NCBI RefSeq assembly: GCF_902459775.1
Contig: NZ_CABPSQ010000002.1
Span: 372,001 to 436,000, forward strand
DNA from: Pandoraea captiosa
Lineage (GTDB): Bacteria > Pseudomonadota > Gammaproteobacteria > Burkholderiales > Burkholderiaceae
Direction of reading: 5' to 3'
DNA length: 64,000 nt
Below the pieces are notes generated by a model. That model was not told the DNA's origin. It did not search any database and saw only the letters and a list, made by a program, of their open reading frames with translations. Shown here one piece after another: positions 1 to 9,066 of this stretch; positions within the stretch are counted from its first letter, which is position 1, and the number at the start of each line of letters is the position of its first letter. The position numbers were made by a program, and so were the translations under genes.

Positions 1-727
1 GCGCATACCTGAGCGCAGTGAGAATCAGAAAGTAGGACATCGGCGAGATCGTCGAAATCACCAGAATCTTGCGCCAGTTCGCCTGCCAGAGCACCTTGAT
101 GCGTGCGGGGCGCGAGAAGGCCGTGGGTGCCGAGAGCACCACCCGAAGCACATTCTCCAGGTAGTAATAGACGAGCGGTGCGAGCATCAGCGTGCGAATG
201 GCGTAGGCGTCCGCCAGCGTGTAAGCCGCGATGAACCCGCCGGTCAGCACGCCCCAGCCGGCGCCCGCGTGCATGCTGCCGCGCCGAAAGAGGCGTTCGC
301 CGCCAGCGATCACGAGCACGCCGCAAACCACCAGTCCGATGCCGACGAGCGCCAGCCAGCCGGGACGCTCTCCCAGCAATACGATGGCGCCGAGTGACGA
401 GAGCAACGGGCCCGTGCCTCGCGCGAGCGGGTACACCACCGACAGGTCGCCCACGCGATAGCCACGCTGCAGGACCAGCGTGTAGCCGTAATGCAGCAGG
501 GCGCTTACGGTAATCACGCCCCAACCGAGCGGCGAAGGCCAGCTGGCTTGCGTGCCCGTCAGGAAATAGAGTGCGAGCGGCGTGTAGATAACGACCGTGA
601 GCAACGCGTAAAGGAAGACAAGTTGCGGGCCACCGCCCTCACGGGTATCGATTCGTTTGGCGACGAAGTTCCAGGTGGCGTGCAGGAAAGCAGCGGTAAC
701 GACAAGGGCGAGGGCGGTGAGCGACAT
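1..727 (-). CDS. EamA/DMT-family transporter (C-terminus cut by window edge)
   Basis: An inner-membrane permease of the drug/metabolite transporter superfamily; the substrate cannot be predicted. Reading leftward from the ATG at 727, the frame stays open to base 1 (242 codons). It shows a string of hydrophobic helices, starting MSLTALALVVTAAFLHATWN. The first EamA repeat is complete and the second is entered (GGFIAAYTLADAYAIR, later SPMSYFLILTALRYA). Full-length members have about 280-300 residues, so roughly 40-60 are missing. It is divergent from the Fur-type regulator at 965 across a 237-base gap. Membership of the superfamily is clear; any role in metal homeostasis would be guesswork. Confidence 0.8.
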   Translation of the reverse strand, partial: MSLTALALVVTAAFLHATWNFVAKRIDTREGGGPQLVFLYALLTVVIYTPLALYFLTGTQASWPSPLGWGVITVSALLHYGYTLVLQRGYRVGDLSVVYPLARGTGPLLSSLGAIVLLGERPGWLALVGIGLVVCGVLVIAGGERLFRRGSMHAGAGWGVLTGGFIAAYTLADAYAIRTLMLAPLVYYYLENVLRVVLSAPTAFSRPARIKVLWQANWRKILVISTISPMSYFLILTALRYA

Positions 728-919
728 GACGAAGGGTGTTTTTTGTGTCAATTGTATGTCGCATCGCCGGTGACCACGGGGCAATTCGGATCGCTTCCGG
801 GTGCGGCAGACCGCACATCGATAAAATCGCGTAATTGTGTGTAATGTGGTGCCATCGAGTGCGAATGGCTTGCTAATATTCTGCGTTGTCCCGCAAATCC
901 CTGCGCTTATCCCCACTTT

Positions 920-958
920 TGCAACTCGGTTGCAGCGCTGACGGGGCTGTGCTTAAAT
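920..958 (+). promoter_or_regulatory. Putative Zur operator and core promoter of the zur-cobW unit
   Basis: A palindrome TGCAAC-TCG-GTTGCA lies at 920-934. Its right arm overlaps a possible -35 (TTGCAG, 930-935), followed after 17 bases by a possible -10 (TTAAAT, 953-958). Transcription would then start at about 965, the ATG of the regulator, giving a leaderless message; no Shine-Dalgarno sequence precedes that ATG. The same core palindrome recurs at 3599-3615 before the TonB-receptor unit. Assigning it to Zur is an inference from the genes it precedes. Confidence 0.55.
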
Positions 959-964
959 CGATTC

Positions 965-1459
965 ATGAGCCTTACTCAATTACAACCGTATCTGGAAGCG
1001 GCCCGCGCGAGCTTGCAGGAGCAATCGGGCCGTGTGACCTCGGGGCGCGTACGTGTGCTGGCATTGCTGCTCAAGGCGGGGCGGCCACTTACGCATCAGG
1101 AGGTGCTGGCCGACCTGGCCACCGACGCCGACCCGCTTGACCGCGTGACGGCCTACCGCGTACTCGACTGGCTGGTCGCGCAGGGTTGGGCCATCAAGCA
1201 GGCGGGCGACGACCGCATCTTCCGCTTCGTCATGGCCGAGCACGTCGATCCGGAACGTGCCAACGCGCCGCGTCCGCATACGCAGCATGGTCATTTCCGC
1301 TGCGTACGCTGCCACCGCACTTTCTGTCTTGACGATTGGCCGCAGCATCCCCAATTAAGCGAGCGCGAACTCAAGCGCCTGCCCAAGGGGTTTGTCGGCG
1401 AACAGGTCGAGCTTCTGATTCATGGCACCTGCGCCCAGTGCGCCGGGGCTACCAACTGA
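965..1459 (+). CDS. zur: Fur-family metalloregulator, probably Zur
   Basis: A 164-residue Fur-superfamily repressor, predicted to bind DNA when zinc is replete. The N-terminal winged helix has its recognition region near residues 58-72 (DRVTAYRVLDWLVAQ). The C-terminal metal-binding part has His105, His108 and His110 followed by Cys113-x2-Cys116, and a second pair Cys156-x2-Cys159, which is the usual structural zinc site. Zur rather than Fur is preferred because the next gene, 39 bases on, is a His-rich COG0523 GTPase and a ZnuD-like receptor lies nearby behind a matching palindrome. The start was chosen as the first ATG in frame and fits a leaderless promoter. A Mur or Fur specificity is not excluded. 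Confidence 0.8.
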   Translation: MSLTQLQPYLEAARASLQEQSGRVTSGRVRVLALLLKAGRPLTHQEVLADLATDADPLDRVTAYRVLDWLVAQGWAIKQAGDDRIFRFVMAEHVDPERANAPRPHTQHGHFRCVRCHRTFCLDDWPQHPQLSERELKRLPKGFVGEQVELLIHGTCAQCAGATN

Positions 1460-1498
1460 CGCGACCCTCGCGCAGTACCACCACAGGACATTGCATTC

Positions 1499-2578
1499 AT
1501 GACTCCCGTCACCATCCTGACCGGCTTTCTCGGCAGCGGTAAGACCACGCTGCTCAAGCGCATCCTGACCGAAGCGCACGGCATGAAGATCGCCGTCATC
1601 GAAAACGAATTCGGTGAAGAGAACATCGACAACGACATCCTCGTGCAGGACAACGCCGAGCAGATCGTCCAGATGAGCAACGGCTGCATTTGCTGCACGA
1701 TCCGCGGCGATCTGGTGCAGGCGCTCTCCGACCTGAATACGCAGCGCGACGAGGGCAAGATCCAGTTCGATCGCGTGGTCATCGAGACGACCGGTCTGGC
1801 CAACCCTGGACCGGTGGCCCAAACGTTCTTCATCGACGATGAAGTGGCCGATACCTACCGTCTGGACGCCATCATCACGCTGGTCGACGCCAAGCATGGC
1901 CAGCAGCAGCTCGATCAGCACGAAGTGGTGCAGCGCCAGGTCGGGTTCGCCGACCGCCTGTTCATCACCAAGGCCGACCTCGTGACGCCGGACGCCCTGC
2001 ATGACCTGAAGCATCGTCTCGCCCACATGAACCCGCGTGCGCCGCAACTCGTGGTCGACTTCGGTCAGGCGGACCTCAAGCAGATCTTCGACATTCATGG
2101 CTTCAACCTGAACGACAAGCTCGACATCGATCCGGACTTCCTCGCCGCCGACGAGCACGCGCACGACCACGGTCATGATCATGGCCATGACCATGATCAT
2201 TCGCATTGCGACCACGATCACGGCAAGTGCGACCACGAAGGTCACGACCACGGCCACCACCATCACCACGCCCATCACGACGACGCCATCAAGTCGTTCG
2301 TGTTCCGTAGCGAGAAGGCGTTCGACCCGGCCAAGCTGGAGGATTTCCTCGGGAGCATCCTACAGGTGTACGGCGAACGCTTATTGCGTTATAAAGGCGT
2401 ATTAAACATGCGCGGCATCGACCGCCGGGTCGTGTTCCAGGGCGTTCACCAGATGATGGGTAGCGACGTGGGCGCGAAGTGGCAACCCGGGGAGACGCCG
2501 AACACCAAGATGGTGTTCATTGGCGCGGAACTGCCGAAAGACATCATCCTGCAAGGGCTGGAACGCTGTCTGGTCTGA
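1499..2578 (+). CDS. COG0523 (CobW-like) GTPase, probable zinc metallochaperone
   Basis: A 359-residue cytoplasmic G3E-family GTPase, likely to insert or traffic zinc under zinc limitation (ZigA/ZagA type). Seen directly: P-loop GFLGSGKTT at residues 9-17; the family metal site CxCC at 63-66 (GCICC); the G3 region ETTGLANPGP near 96-105; the guanine-specificity motif TKAD near 157-160. A histidine/aspartate-rich segment lies at about 219-262, before the CobW C-terminal domain. It follows the Fur-type regulator in the same direction with a 39-base gap, so the two are probably co-transcribed. A role in cobalamin synthesis is unlikely, as no cob genes are nearby. Confidence 0.85.
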   Translation: MTPVTILTGFLGSGKTTLLKRILTEAHGMKIAVIENEFGEENIDNDILVQDNAEQIVQMSNGCICCTIRGDLVQALSDLNTQRDEGKIQFDRVVIETTGLANPGPVAQTFFIDDEVADTYRLDAIITLVDAKHGQQQLDQHEVVQRQVGFADRLFITKADLVTPDALHDLKHRLAHMNPRAPQLVVDFGQADLKQIFDIHGFNLNDKLDIDPDFLAADEHAHDHGHDHGHDHDHSHCDHDHGKCDHEGHDHGHHHHHAHHDDAIKSFVFRSEKAFDPAKLEDFLGSILQVYGERLLRYKGVLNMRGIDRRVVFQGVHQMMGSDVGAKWQPGETPNTKMVFIGAELPKDIILQGLERCLV

Positions 2579-2713
2579 GCGGAATTGCCGAATTCGGTGA
2601 CGGGAAAGCCCTTAATCGGGACCGTCGGACGATTCGGTTACAATACCTGCCCACTGGGGCTGCCGCCAGCGAACCGACGCGGCACTCCGGAGGGTAGGCA
2701 GGGGAGCACCGTC

Positions 2714-3388
2714 ATGGCCACCGCCTCTCGCAAGACTGCCACCGCACGCCCCACGCGCCGGTCAGAACCGGCACCGGGAGCGGGCGCCAAGCGTGCTCCA
2801 GCAGGCAAATCGAAGACGGGCGACGAGGCCGCCGCCAAGAAGGGGCCACCCAAATCGTCCGGCAGGAAAGTAACCCAAGAAGCCGCCCGCGGCATTGCCG
2901 GTAAGCAAGACGTGCCACCCGCTACAGGGGCATCGCCGGATCATCCGAAAGAGACGCCACAGAAACCCATGAGCAAGCAACGACTTTTGACCGAAGCCGA
3001 AATTCTGAAGATGTCCGACAAGGACTATATGAATCAGGCTCAACTCGACTTCTTCAAGAATCGTCTCGAAGAGCTGCAAGCCGAAATTCTGCGTAACGCC
3101 GGCCAGACGACCGAGAACCTGCGGGAAACCATTCTGGTTCCGGATCCGGCCGACCGCGCCACGATCGAGGAAGAGCACGCGCTTGAGCTGCGCACTCGCG
3201 ATCGCGAGCGCAAGCTTCTGAAGAAGGTGCAGCAATCGCTCGCTCGCATCGAGTCGGGTGAGTACGGCTGGTGCGAAGAGACCGGTGAGCCGATCGGCGT
3301 GCCGCGTCTGCTTGCACGGCCGACCGCAACGCTCTCGCTCGAAGCGCAGGAGCGCCGCGAACTGCGCCAGAAGCTGTTCGGCGACTGA
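2714..3388 (+). CDS. dksA: RNA polymerase-binding regulator DksA, cysteine-poor form with long N-terminal extension
   Basis: DksA binds the RNA polymerase secondary channel and works with ppGpp on rRNA and biosynthetic promoters. The C-terminal 139 residues match the family: coiled coil with the DPADRA tip region, then GEYGWCEETGEPIGVPRLL. Of the four zinc-finger cysteines only the first remains (codon 3272-3274); the others are Thr, Ser and Ala, so zinc binding is not expected. Starting at ATG 2714, preceded by a purine-rich GCAGGGGAG, the protein has 224 residues. The first 85 are Ala/Lys/Pro-rich and of low complexity. An in-frame ATG at 2969 would give a conventional 139-residue DksA, so the true start is open. 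Confidence 0.88.
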   Translation: MATASRKTATARPTRRSEPAPGAGAKRAPAGKSKTGDEAAAKKGPPKSSGRKVTQEAARGIAGKQDVPPATGASPDHPKETPQKPMSKQRLLTEAEILKMSDKDYMNQAQLDFFKNRLEELQAEILRNAGQTTENLRETILVPDPADRATIEEEHALELRTRDRERKLLKKVQQSLARIESGEYGWCEETGEPIGVPRLLARPTATLSLEAQERRELRQKLFGD

Positions 3389-3448
3389 TGCACGCATGAC
3401 CGGTCCCGATCCCGTGCGGTGGCGGTGAACGGGTACCACGCTTGATCG

Positions 3449-3477
3449 AAGGCATGTCTTGACGGCATGCCTTTTTT
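3449..3477 (+). terminator. Rho-independent terminator after dksA
   Basis: The arms AAGGCATG and CATGCCTT enclose a 9-base loop and are followed directly by a T-rich run. It lies 60 bases beyond the dksA stop. Confidence 0.85.
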
Positions 3478-3596
3478 ATTGCGCTTCGATCGCGACCGGT
3501 CGACCGCGCACGCGCTTGCGCCAGACGCACGTGCCGCCCAGTGTGGCCTGCGCGCAACGTTACGCTATGCTCGCAGCGGACATCGCTTTATGGCAG

Positions 3597-3617
3597 AATT
3601 GCAACTCAGTTGCAATT
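3597..3617 (+). promoter_or_regulatory. Putative Zur operator before the ZnuD-like unit
   Basis: A perfect 9-3-9 palindrome: arms AATTGCAAC and GTTGCAATT around TCA. It contains the same TGCAAC-TCR-GTTGCA core as the site at 920-934. It ends 10 bases before the ATG of the small His-rich protein at 3628, where a bound repressor would block transcription initiation. No convincing -35/-10 pair was identified around it. Confidence 0.6.
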
Positions 3618-3627
3618 TAGTCTTTCC

Positions 3628-4173
3628 ATGCCTTCCATCGATTCCGCCTTCCGCCTGTGGCGTGCGCGCTCGCGCATGCCGCTCGGGCGTGGGCGCAGCG
3701 GCTGGATCGCATGGCTTATCGTCGCGCTGCTTTGCGTGCAGATGTGGGGCTTGCAGCATGAGATCGTGCATGCTCGCGAGTTGTCGGGCGCGCTGTCGGG
3801 CGCGCTGCCGGGCGGCGGCCCGGTCGCCGCGAAGGTCCTGTCGAATCTCGCAAAGGCCAGCCCTGCGGCGGGCGATGTCATCATCTCCGCCGCCGCAACC
3901 GATGGCGACGACGGCCCGGTCCCCGCCATGGCGCGCGACGCCGCCGCCGGGGCAGCGCAATCGATGCCGACGTCGCACGCGAGTTTCGGCACGCATCACC
4001 ATCATTGCCATCTTTTCGAGGGCGCGACCCTCGCCATGGCCATGGCCGTGGCGACGCTTCAGTGGTCGGGCGATGCCCACACGGCGCAAGCCCCGTTACG
4101 CGCCCATGGACGAAGCCACGCGAGCGCCGTCCTTCTGCCTTTCGATTCCCGCGCGCCACCGGTCGCGGTCTGA
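3628..4173 (+). CDS. Small exported His-rich protein of unknown function, Zur-box associated
   Basis: A 181-residue protein with no recognised family. It has a basic N-terminus, then one hydrophobic segment (WIAWLIVALLCVQMWGLQHE, residues about 30-49) that could be a signal or anchor. A Gly/Ala-rich stretch follows, and then a THHHHCHLFEG motif near residues 130-140 that could bind metal. It begins 10 bases after the 3597-3617 palindrome and lies 236 bases upstream of the TonB receptor. A supporting role in zinc uptake across the envelope is inferred from position only. No Shine-Dalgarno sequence is visible, and the start was chosen because it follows the operator. Confidence 0.55.
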   Translation: MPSIDSAFRLWRARSRMPLGRGRSGWIAWLIVALLCVQMWGLQHEIVHARELSGALSGALPGGGPVAAKVLSNLAKASPAAGDVIISAAATDGDDGPVPAMARDAAAGAAQSMPTSHASFGTHHHHCHLFEGATLAMAMAVATLQWSGDAHTAQAPLRAHGRSHASAVLLPFDSRAPPVAV

Positions 4174-4409
4174 CGCCCGAACGTCTCCGATCACGTCTTC
4201 GACGTTTTCCACGAATTCTCGCCAGCACGCCGCTGACGCAGGCCTCCTCACGTACCTCACGCCGCTCATGCCCTTCACGGCAGGCGACGCCGGTGCGTTG
4301 TGCGCGCGCGTTCGTGCCGAATGGTGGGACATGCGGGGTGCCGTCGTGCGACGCGTGCGCCCGCCCGCATCAGACCGAACAAAACCAGACCGATTCACAC
4401 CAGACCGAT

Positions 4410-6596
4410 ATGGCAACGCCCTCAATTTCTTCAACGCCGTCTTCTCGCGTCGCACACAAACGTGCCGCCGCCCGCTCGCTTGCCCCCGACACCGGTGCGC
4501 GCCGCCACTCACGCGCGACGCTCGCCCCGTTGCCGCTCGCCGCAGCGCTCGCGTTCAGCGCCTCCTCAATGACCGGCGTCTCGGCGCACGCCGCCGACGC
4601 GTCGCCCGGCTCGACCACCTCGACAAGCGTGCCCGCGACGAGCACCACGCCGGAAGCCGCACTGCCCGCCACGTTCGTCACGGGCAACCCGCTCGGTCGC
4701 GCTGCCGCCGAGCTCGCCGCCCCGATCACCGAGCTCGACGGCAAGGCGCTCGCGCTGCGTCGCGCCGCCACGCTGGGCGAGACGCTGGACGGTCTGCCGG
4801 GCGTGTCGGCCACGTCGTATGGCCCGAACGTCAGCCGTCCGATCATTCGCGGCCTCGACGGCGACCGCATCCGCGTTCTGCAAAACGGCACGGCGTCGCT
4901 CGACGCCTCGTCGCTGTCCTACGATCACGCCGTGGCGCAAGATCCGCTGAGCATCGAGCGCGTGGAAATCGTGCGAGGTCCGGCGGCGCTGCTGTACGGC
5001 GGCAACGCCGTGGGCGGCGTGGTCAACACCATCGACAACCGGATTCCGCGTGAAGCCCTCAACGGCATCTCGGGGGCCACGGACGTGAGCTATGGCGGCG
5101 CCAACCGGGAGCGTGCCGGGGCCGCACAACTCGAATTCGGCAACGGCCAGTTCGCCTTCCACGTCGACGGTTTTGCGCGCAAGAGCGCCGACCTGCGCAT
5201 TCCGGGCTTCGCCCGTTCGGCGCAACAACGCGCGCGCGACGACGAAGATGTGGCGCAGCCCTCCGGCACGTTGCCCAACAGCGACGGGCAGACGAGCGGC
5301 GCGGCCGCCGGCGCCTCGTGGACTTGGGCCGACGGTTATGCGGGCCTCTCGTACTCCGGTTACGACTCCGACTACGGCACCGTTGCGGAGGAAAACACCC
5401 GCATCCGCCTGCGTCAGCAGCGTCTTGCGCTAGCCAGTGAAGTACGTAATCTCGCCGGCCCCTTTACGGCGTTCAAGTTCGATTTCGGTTACACCGATTA
5501 CGAGCACAAGGAAATCGAGAACGGGCAGACGGGCACGACGTTCAAGAACCACGGCTACGAGGGACGCATCGAAGCCCGTCACGCGAAGATCGGGCCGCTC
5601 GAAGGCGCCGTGGGCGTGCAGTTCTCGCAAAACACGTTCTCCGCCCTTGGCGAAGAAGCATTCGTGCCCAAGAGCGATACGACCAACGTCGCACTTTTTG
5701 CGCTCGAAGAGTGGGCCGTCAATCAGGCGGTGAAGCTCTCGTTCGGTGCGCGCGTCGAGCACTCCAGCGTGAAGCCGAGCGCCGGGGGCAACGAGCGCTT
5801 CGATAACCTGCCGTCGCGCAATTTCACGCCGGGCAGCGTGTCGGCCGGGGCGGTGTTCGCGCTGGCGCCGGCGTGGTCCGTGGCGCTCAATACCGCCTAC
5901 ACCGAACGTGCGCCGACCTTCTACGAGCTGTACGCCAACGGCCCGCACCTCGCGACCGGCGTGTATGAAATCGGCGATCCGCAGGCCAAGCTTGAGAAGG
6001 CGTTCTCCACCGATTTGTCGCTGCGCTATGAAAACGGTCCGAACAAGGGCAGCGTGGGGGTGTTCTACAGCCGCTTCACCAACTTCATTTCGCTGAACAA
6101 CACGGGCCGCACCGTTGAAGGTGACGAGAATCCGCTGCCGGTCTATCAATACGCCGGGGTGCCTGCCGACCTCTATGGCTTCGAAGCCGAAGGCCGTGCC
6201 CGTGTCTGGCAGGGCTACGGCAATCTCGACGTCGAGCTTCGCGGCGATTACACGATCGGTCGCAATCGCGACACGGGTGAGCCGCTGCCGCGCATTGCCC
6301 CGTTGCGTCTGACGGCGGCGCTCGTGTACGGGCTGGGCCACTGGGGCGCACGCCTGGAGATGGTCCACGCGAGCAATCAGGGGCGTGTGCCGGCCAACGA
6401 TCTGACGACAAGCGGCTACACCACACTGGGCGCCGCGCTCACCTATCAGTTCAAGGCCGGTGGCGCACAGTGGCTGGCCTATCTGAAGGGCGAGAACCTG
6501 ACCAATCAGGAAGTGCGTCTGGCCAGTTCGGTACTGCGCGACATTGCGCCGCAGGGCGGTCGCGCGGTTCGCGTGGGATTGCGCACCACGTTCTGA
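4410..6596 (+). CDS. TonB-dependent outer-membrane receptor, ZnuD-like (zinc uptake)
   Basis: A 728-residue outer-membrane gated channel, probably for zinc. After a long basic leader there is a signal-like segment ending near VSAHAAD. A plug domain follows ([55 protein letters not shown]) and then a 22-strand-type barrel ending in [13 protein letters not shown] with a terminal Phe. The zinc assignment rests on the upstream Zur-type palindrome and the neighbouring zinc genes; a siderophore or heme receptor would look similar in the plug. The frame is open far upstream, so the ATG at 4410 is a judgement based on signal-peptide position. Confidence 0.78.
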   Translation: MATPSISSTPSSRVAHKRAAARSLAPDTGARRHSRATLAPLPLAAALAFSASSMTGVSAHAADASPGSTTSTSVPATSTTPEAALPATFVTGNPLGRAAAELAAPITELDGKALALRRAATLGETLDGLPGVSATSYGPNVSRPIIRGLDGDRIRVLQNGTASLDASSLSYDHAVAQDPLSIERVEIVRGPAALLYGGNAVGGVVNTIDNRIPREALNGISGATDVSYGGANRERAGAAQLEFGNGQFAFHVDGFARKSADLRIPGFARSAQQRARDDEDVAQPSGTLPNSDGQTSGAAAGASWTWADGYAGLSYSGYDSDYGTVAEENTRIRLRQQRLALASEVRNLAGPFTAFKFDFGYTDYEHKEIENGQTGTTFKNHGYEGRIEARHAKIGPLEGAVGVQFSQNTFSALGEEAFVPKSDTTNVALFALEEWAVNQAVKLSFGARVEHSSVKPSAGGNERFDNLPSRNFTPGSVSAGAVFALAPAWSVALNTAYTERAPTFYELYANGPHLATGVYEIGDPQAKLEKAFSTDLSLRYENGPNKGSVGVFYSRFTNFISLNNTGRTVEGDENPLPVYQYAGVPADLYGFEAEGRARVWQGYGNLDVELRGDYTIGRNRDTGEPLPRIAPLRLTAALVYGLGHWGARLEMVHASNQGRVPANDLTTSGYTTLGAALTYQFKAGGAQWLAYLKGENLTNQEVRLASSVLRDIAPQGGRAVRVGLRTTF

Positions 6597-6656
6597 ACGC
6601 GTTGGCCGTGCAACGCACGGGACGGCGCCGCATTCTGCTGCGTCCTACCGCATCAT

Positions 6657-6683
6657 CGAGGCAATTTCCGAGAAATTGCCTCG
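6657..6683. repeat. Perfect 12-bp inverted repeat
   Basis: The arms CGAGGCAATTTC and GAAATTGCCTCG are separated by CGA. No T-run follows on either strand, so it is not a standard intrinsic terminator. It could be an operator or a rho-assisted stop for the receptor transcript. Confidence 0.6.
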
Positions 6684-6792
6684 TATCCCCAAGTTCGTGC
6701 GGGGCAACGCCGCGCGAATGCCGCGATCCATGCCGCTTCCCGGGCATCGGCTTATCGTCGGCGGCATGCCTTGCCGGATGCCGTCGACGCCT

Positions 6793-6820
6793 CTTGATAT
6801 TCTTTCGATTGCCCTAAACT
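6793..6820 (+). promoter_or_regulatory. Candidate sigma-32 promoter of hslVU
   Basis: CTTGATA (6793-6799) and CCCTAAACT (6812-6820) are separated by 12 bases. They resemble the heat-shock consensus CTTGAAA / CCCCATNT. The location upstream of hslV, a known heat-shock operon in proteobacteria, supports the call. Confidence 0.5.
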
Positions 6821-6930
6821 ACAGTGACGTCTCGCCCGCAGGGCGCGTCGTTACCGTCCACGGACGGCATGCGCGCGGCCGCCGGGCCAATCGTTACGGG
6901 GCGCATGTCGCCCCCCGAAAAGGAACAGGC

Positions 6931-7482
6931 ATGGAGCAATATCACGGCACCACCATCGTCTCCGTTCGGCGCGGCGATCAGGTCGCGCTCGGCGGTGACG
7001 GACAGGTCACGCTCGGCAACATCGTGATGAAGGGTACGGCGCGCAAGGTCCGCACGATCTATGACGGCAAGGTCATGGTCGGTTTCGCGGGCGCTACCGC
7101 AGACGCCTTCTCGCTGCTCGACCGCTTCGAAGCGAAGCTTCAGAAGCACCAGGGCCATCTCACGCGCTCGGCCGTCGAACTCGCCAAGGACTGGCGTACG
7201 GATCGCATGCTGCGACGTCTCGAGGCGATGATGATCGTCGCGGACGCCGAGACCACCCTGGTCATCACCGGCAACGGCGACGTGCTCGACCCGGAAGGCG
7301 GCGTGGCGGCCATCGGTTCGGGCGGATCGTACGCACAGGCCGCCGCACGCGCGCTGGTCGAGAACACCGACCTCACGCCGGCGGAGATCGTCAAGAAAGC
7401 GCTGACGATCGCGGGCGAAATGTGCATCTACACCAACGGCAATCACATCATCGAATCGCTGCCGCCGAAGGCAGCGAAGTAA
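6931..7482 (+). CDS. hslV: ATP-dependent protease peptidase subunit HslV (ClpQ)
   Basis: The proteolytic double-hexamer ring of the cytoplasmic HslUV protease. It has 183 residues, the usual length. The mature N-terminal threonine lies in [15 protein letters not shown], followed by the conserved GDGQVTLGN and [10 protein letters not shown] segments and ending in GNHIIESLP. The ATG at 6931 follows AAAGGAAC, and the catalytic Thr-Thr is close behind, which fixes the start. hslU follows 137 bases on in the same direction. Confidence 0.95.
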   Translation: MEQYHGTTIVSVRRGDQVALGGDGQVTLGNIVMKGTARKVRTIYDGKVMVGFAGATADAFSLLDRFEAKLQKHQGHLTRSAVELAKDWRTDRMLRRLEAMMIVADAETTLVITGNGDVLDPEGGVAAIGSGGSYAQAAARALVENTDLTPAEIVKKALTIAGEMCIYTNGNHIIESLPPKAAK

Positions 7483-7619
7483 CGTCGGACGACGCACGCG
7501 CCGCAGCAGGTGGACTCCTGCGGCGCGACTTGCCGGCCGGTGGCGAATCGTCAGATCACCACGTTTCGCCGCCGGGCCGGGCGTCACCTGCTTTGCGAAC
7601 CCCTACACTGGCGAACGTC

Positions 7620-8978
7620 ATGACCCATATGACCCCCTCCGAGATCGTTTCGGAACTCGACAAACACATCATCGGCCAGCACAAGGCCAAGAAAGCCGTC
7701 GCGGTCGCGTTGCGCAACCGCTGGCGTCGTCAGCAGGTGGCCGAGCCCCTGCGTCAGGAAATTACGCCGAAGAACATTCTGATGATCGGCCCGACCGGTG
7801 TCGGCAAGACCGAAATCGCGCGACGTCTGGCCAAGCTGGCGGACGCGCCGTTCATCAAGGTCGAGGCGACCAAGTTCACGGAAGTCGGCTATGTGGGCCG
7901 CGACGTGGACAGCATCGTGCGCGATCTCGCGGAAATCGCGATCAAACAGACGCGCGAAGCCGAGATGAAGAAGGTACGCACCAAGGCCGAAGACCGCGCC
8001 GAGGATCGCATTCTCGATCTGCTGTTGCCGACCGGGCGCGAGTCGTCGCGCGACATTCGTTTCGGTTCGGCCGCGCATGACAGCGAGCCGAGCGGCGAAG
8101 ACAACGCCACGCGCCAGACCTTCCGCAAGCGTCTGCGTGAAGGTGCGCTCGACGACAAGGAAATCGAACTCGAAGTCGAAATCCCGGCACAGGGCATGGA
8201 AATCATGGGCCCGCCGGGAATGGAAGAGATGACCGAGCAGATCAAGGGCATGTTCGCGAATCTGGGCAACCAGAAGAAGAAGCGTCAGAAGCTCAAGATC
8301 AAGGACGCGCTCAAGATCCTCACGGACGAAGAAGCGTCGAAGATGCTCAACGACGAAGAGGTCAAGCAACTGGCCCTGCGCAACGTCGAGCAGAACGGCA
8401 TCGTGTTTCTCGATGAAATCGACAAGATCGCCACGCGCAGCGAAGTGGGCGGGGGCGACGTGTCGCGCCAGGGCGTGCAGCGCGACCTGCTGCCGCTGGT
8501 CGAAGGCACGACCGTGAGCACGAAGTTCGGCATGATCAAGACGGACCACATCCTGTTCATCGCGAGCGGGGCGTTCCATCTTGCGAAGCCGAGCGATCTG
8601 ATTCCGGAGCTGCAGGGCCGCTTCCCGATTCGCGTCGAACTCGAATCGCTGTCGGTCGAGGACTTCGAAGCGATTCTCACGCAGACGGACGCCAGCCTCG
8701 TGAAGCAGTATCAGGCGCTGCTGGCCACCGAAGACGTGAAGCTCGAATTCGCGCCGGACGGAATCAAGCGTCTCGCGGAGATCGCGTTCTCGGTCAACGA
8801 GAAGACCGAAAACATCGGTGCGCGTCGTCTGTACACGGTCATCGAGAAGTTGCTCGAAGACATCTCGTACAGCGCAGGCAAGCAGTCCAACGAAGTGGTC
8901 ACCATCAACACGGAATACGTGAATCGCTTCCTGGAAGAAGTGGCGCAGAACGAAGATCTGTCGCGCTACGTGCTGTGA
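7620..8978 (+). CDS. hslU: ATP-dependent protease ATPase subunit HslU (ClpY)
   Basis: The AAA+ unfoldase of HslUV, 452 residues. It starts [20 protein letters not shown], has Walker A GPTGVGKT, pore motif GYVGRD, an inserted I-domain rich in charged residues, Walker [10 protein letters not shown], and sensor regions near [12 protein letters not shown] and [11 protein letters not shown]. The ATG at 7620 was taken because the family N-terminus ([10 protein letters not shown]) begins right behind it; 7629 is an alternative. It forms an operon with hslV, and a strong terminator follows. Confidence 0.96.
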   Translation: MTHMTPSEIVSELDKHIIGQHKAKKAVAVALRNRWRRQQVAEPLRQEITPKNILMIGPTGVGKTEIARRLAKLADAPFIKVEATKFTEVGYVGRDVDSIVRDLAEIAIKQTREAEMKKVRTKAEDRAEDRILDLLLPTGRESSRDIRFGSAAHDSEPSGEDNATRQTFRKRLREGALDDKEIELEVEIPAQGMEIMGPPGMEEMTEQIKGMFANLGNQKKKRQKLKIKDALKILTDEEASKMLNDEEVKQLALRNVEQNGIVFLDEIDKIATRSEVGGGDVSRQGVQRDLLPLVEGTTVSTKFGMIKTDHILFIASGAFHLAKPSDLIPELQGRFPIRVELESLSVEDFEAILTQTDASLVKQYQALLATEDVKLEFAPDGIKRLAEIAFSVNEKTENIGARRLYTVIEKLLEDISYSAGKQSNEVVTINTEYVNRFLEEVAQNEDLSRYVL

Positions 8979-9010
8979 TGCTGTAACGCTGTCACGTCGC
9001 ATGTCAAACG

Positions 9011-9037
9011 AAAAGGCCCCGCAAGGGGCCTTTTTTT
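9011..9037. terminator. Terminator between convergent hslU and regA
   Basis: AAAAGGCCCC-GCAA-GGGGCC is followed by seven T residues. The A-run on the other side makes it suitable as a bidirectional terminator for both converging genes. Confidence 0.9.
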
Positions 9038-9066
9038 CGTTCGGCGACGGCGTCGCAATGCCATGC

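Larger units (their letters stand above)
6597..6930. other. Intergenic region receptor-hslV: perfect palindrome and heat-shock-like promoter
   Basis: This 334-base gap carries a perfect 12-3-12 inverted repeat at 6657-6683 and a sigma-32-like promoter at 6793-6820. No gene was recognised in it. Confidence 0.6.

Noticed and set aside
1355-2278. 307-codon minus-strand frame opposite the COG0523 gene, Val/Met-rich at one end
   Set aside because: The Val/Met-rich run is only the complement of the His-codon-rich region; it is a shadow.
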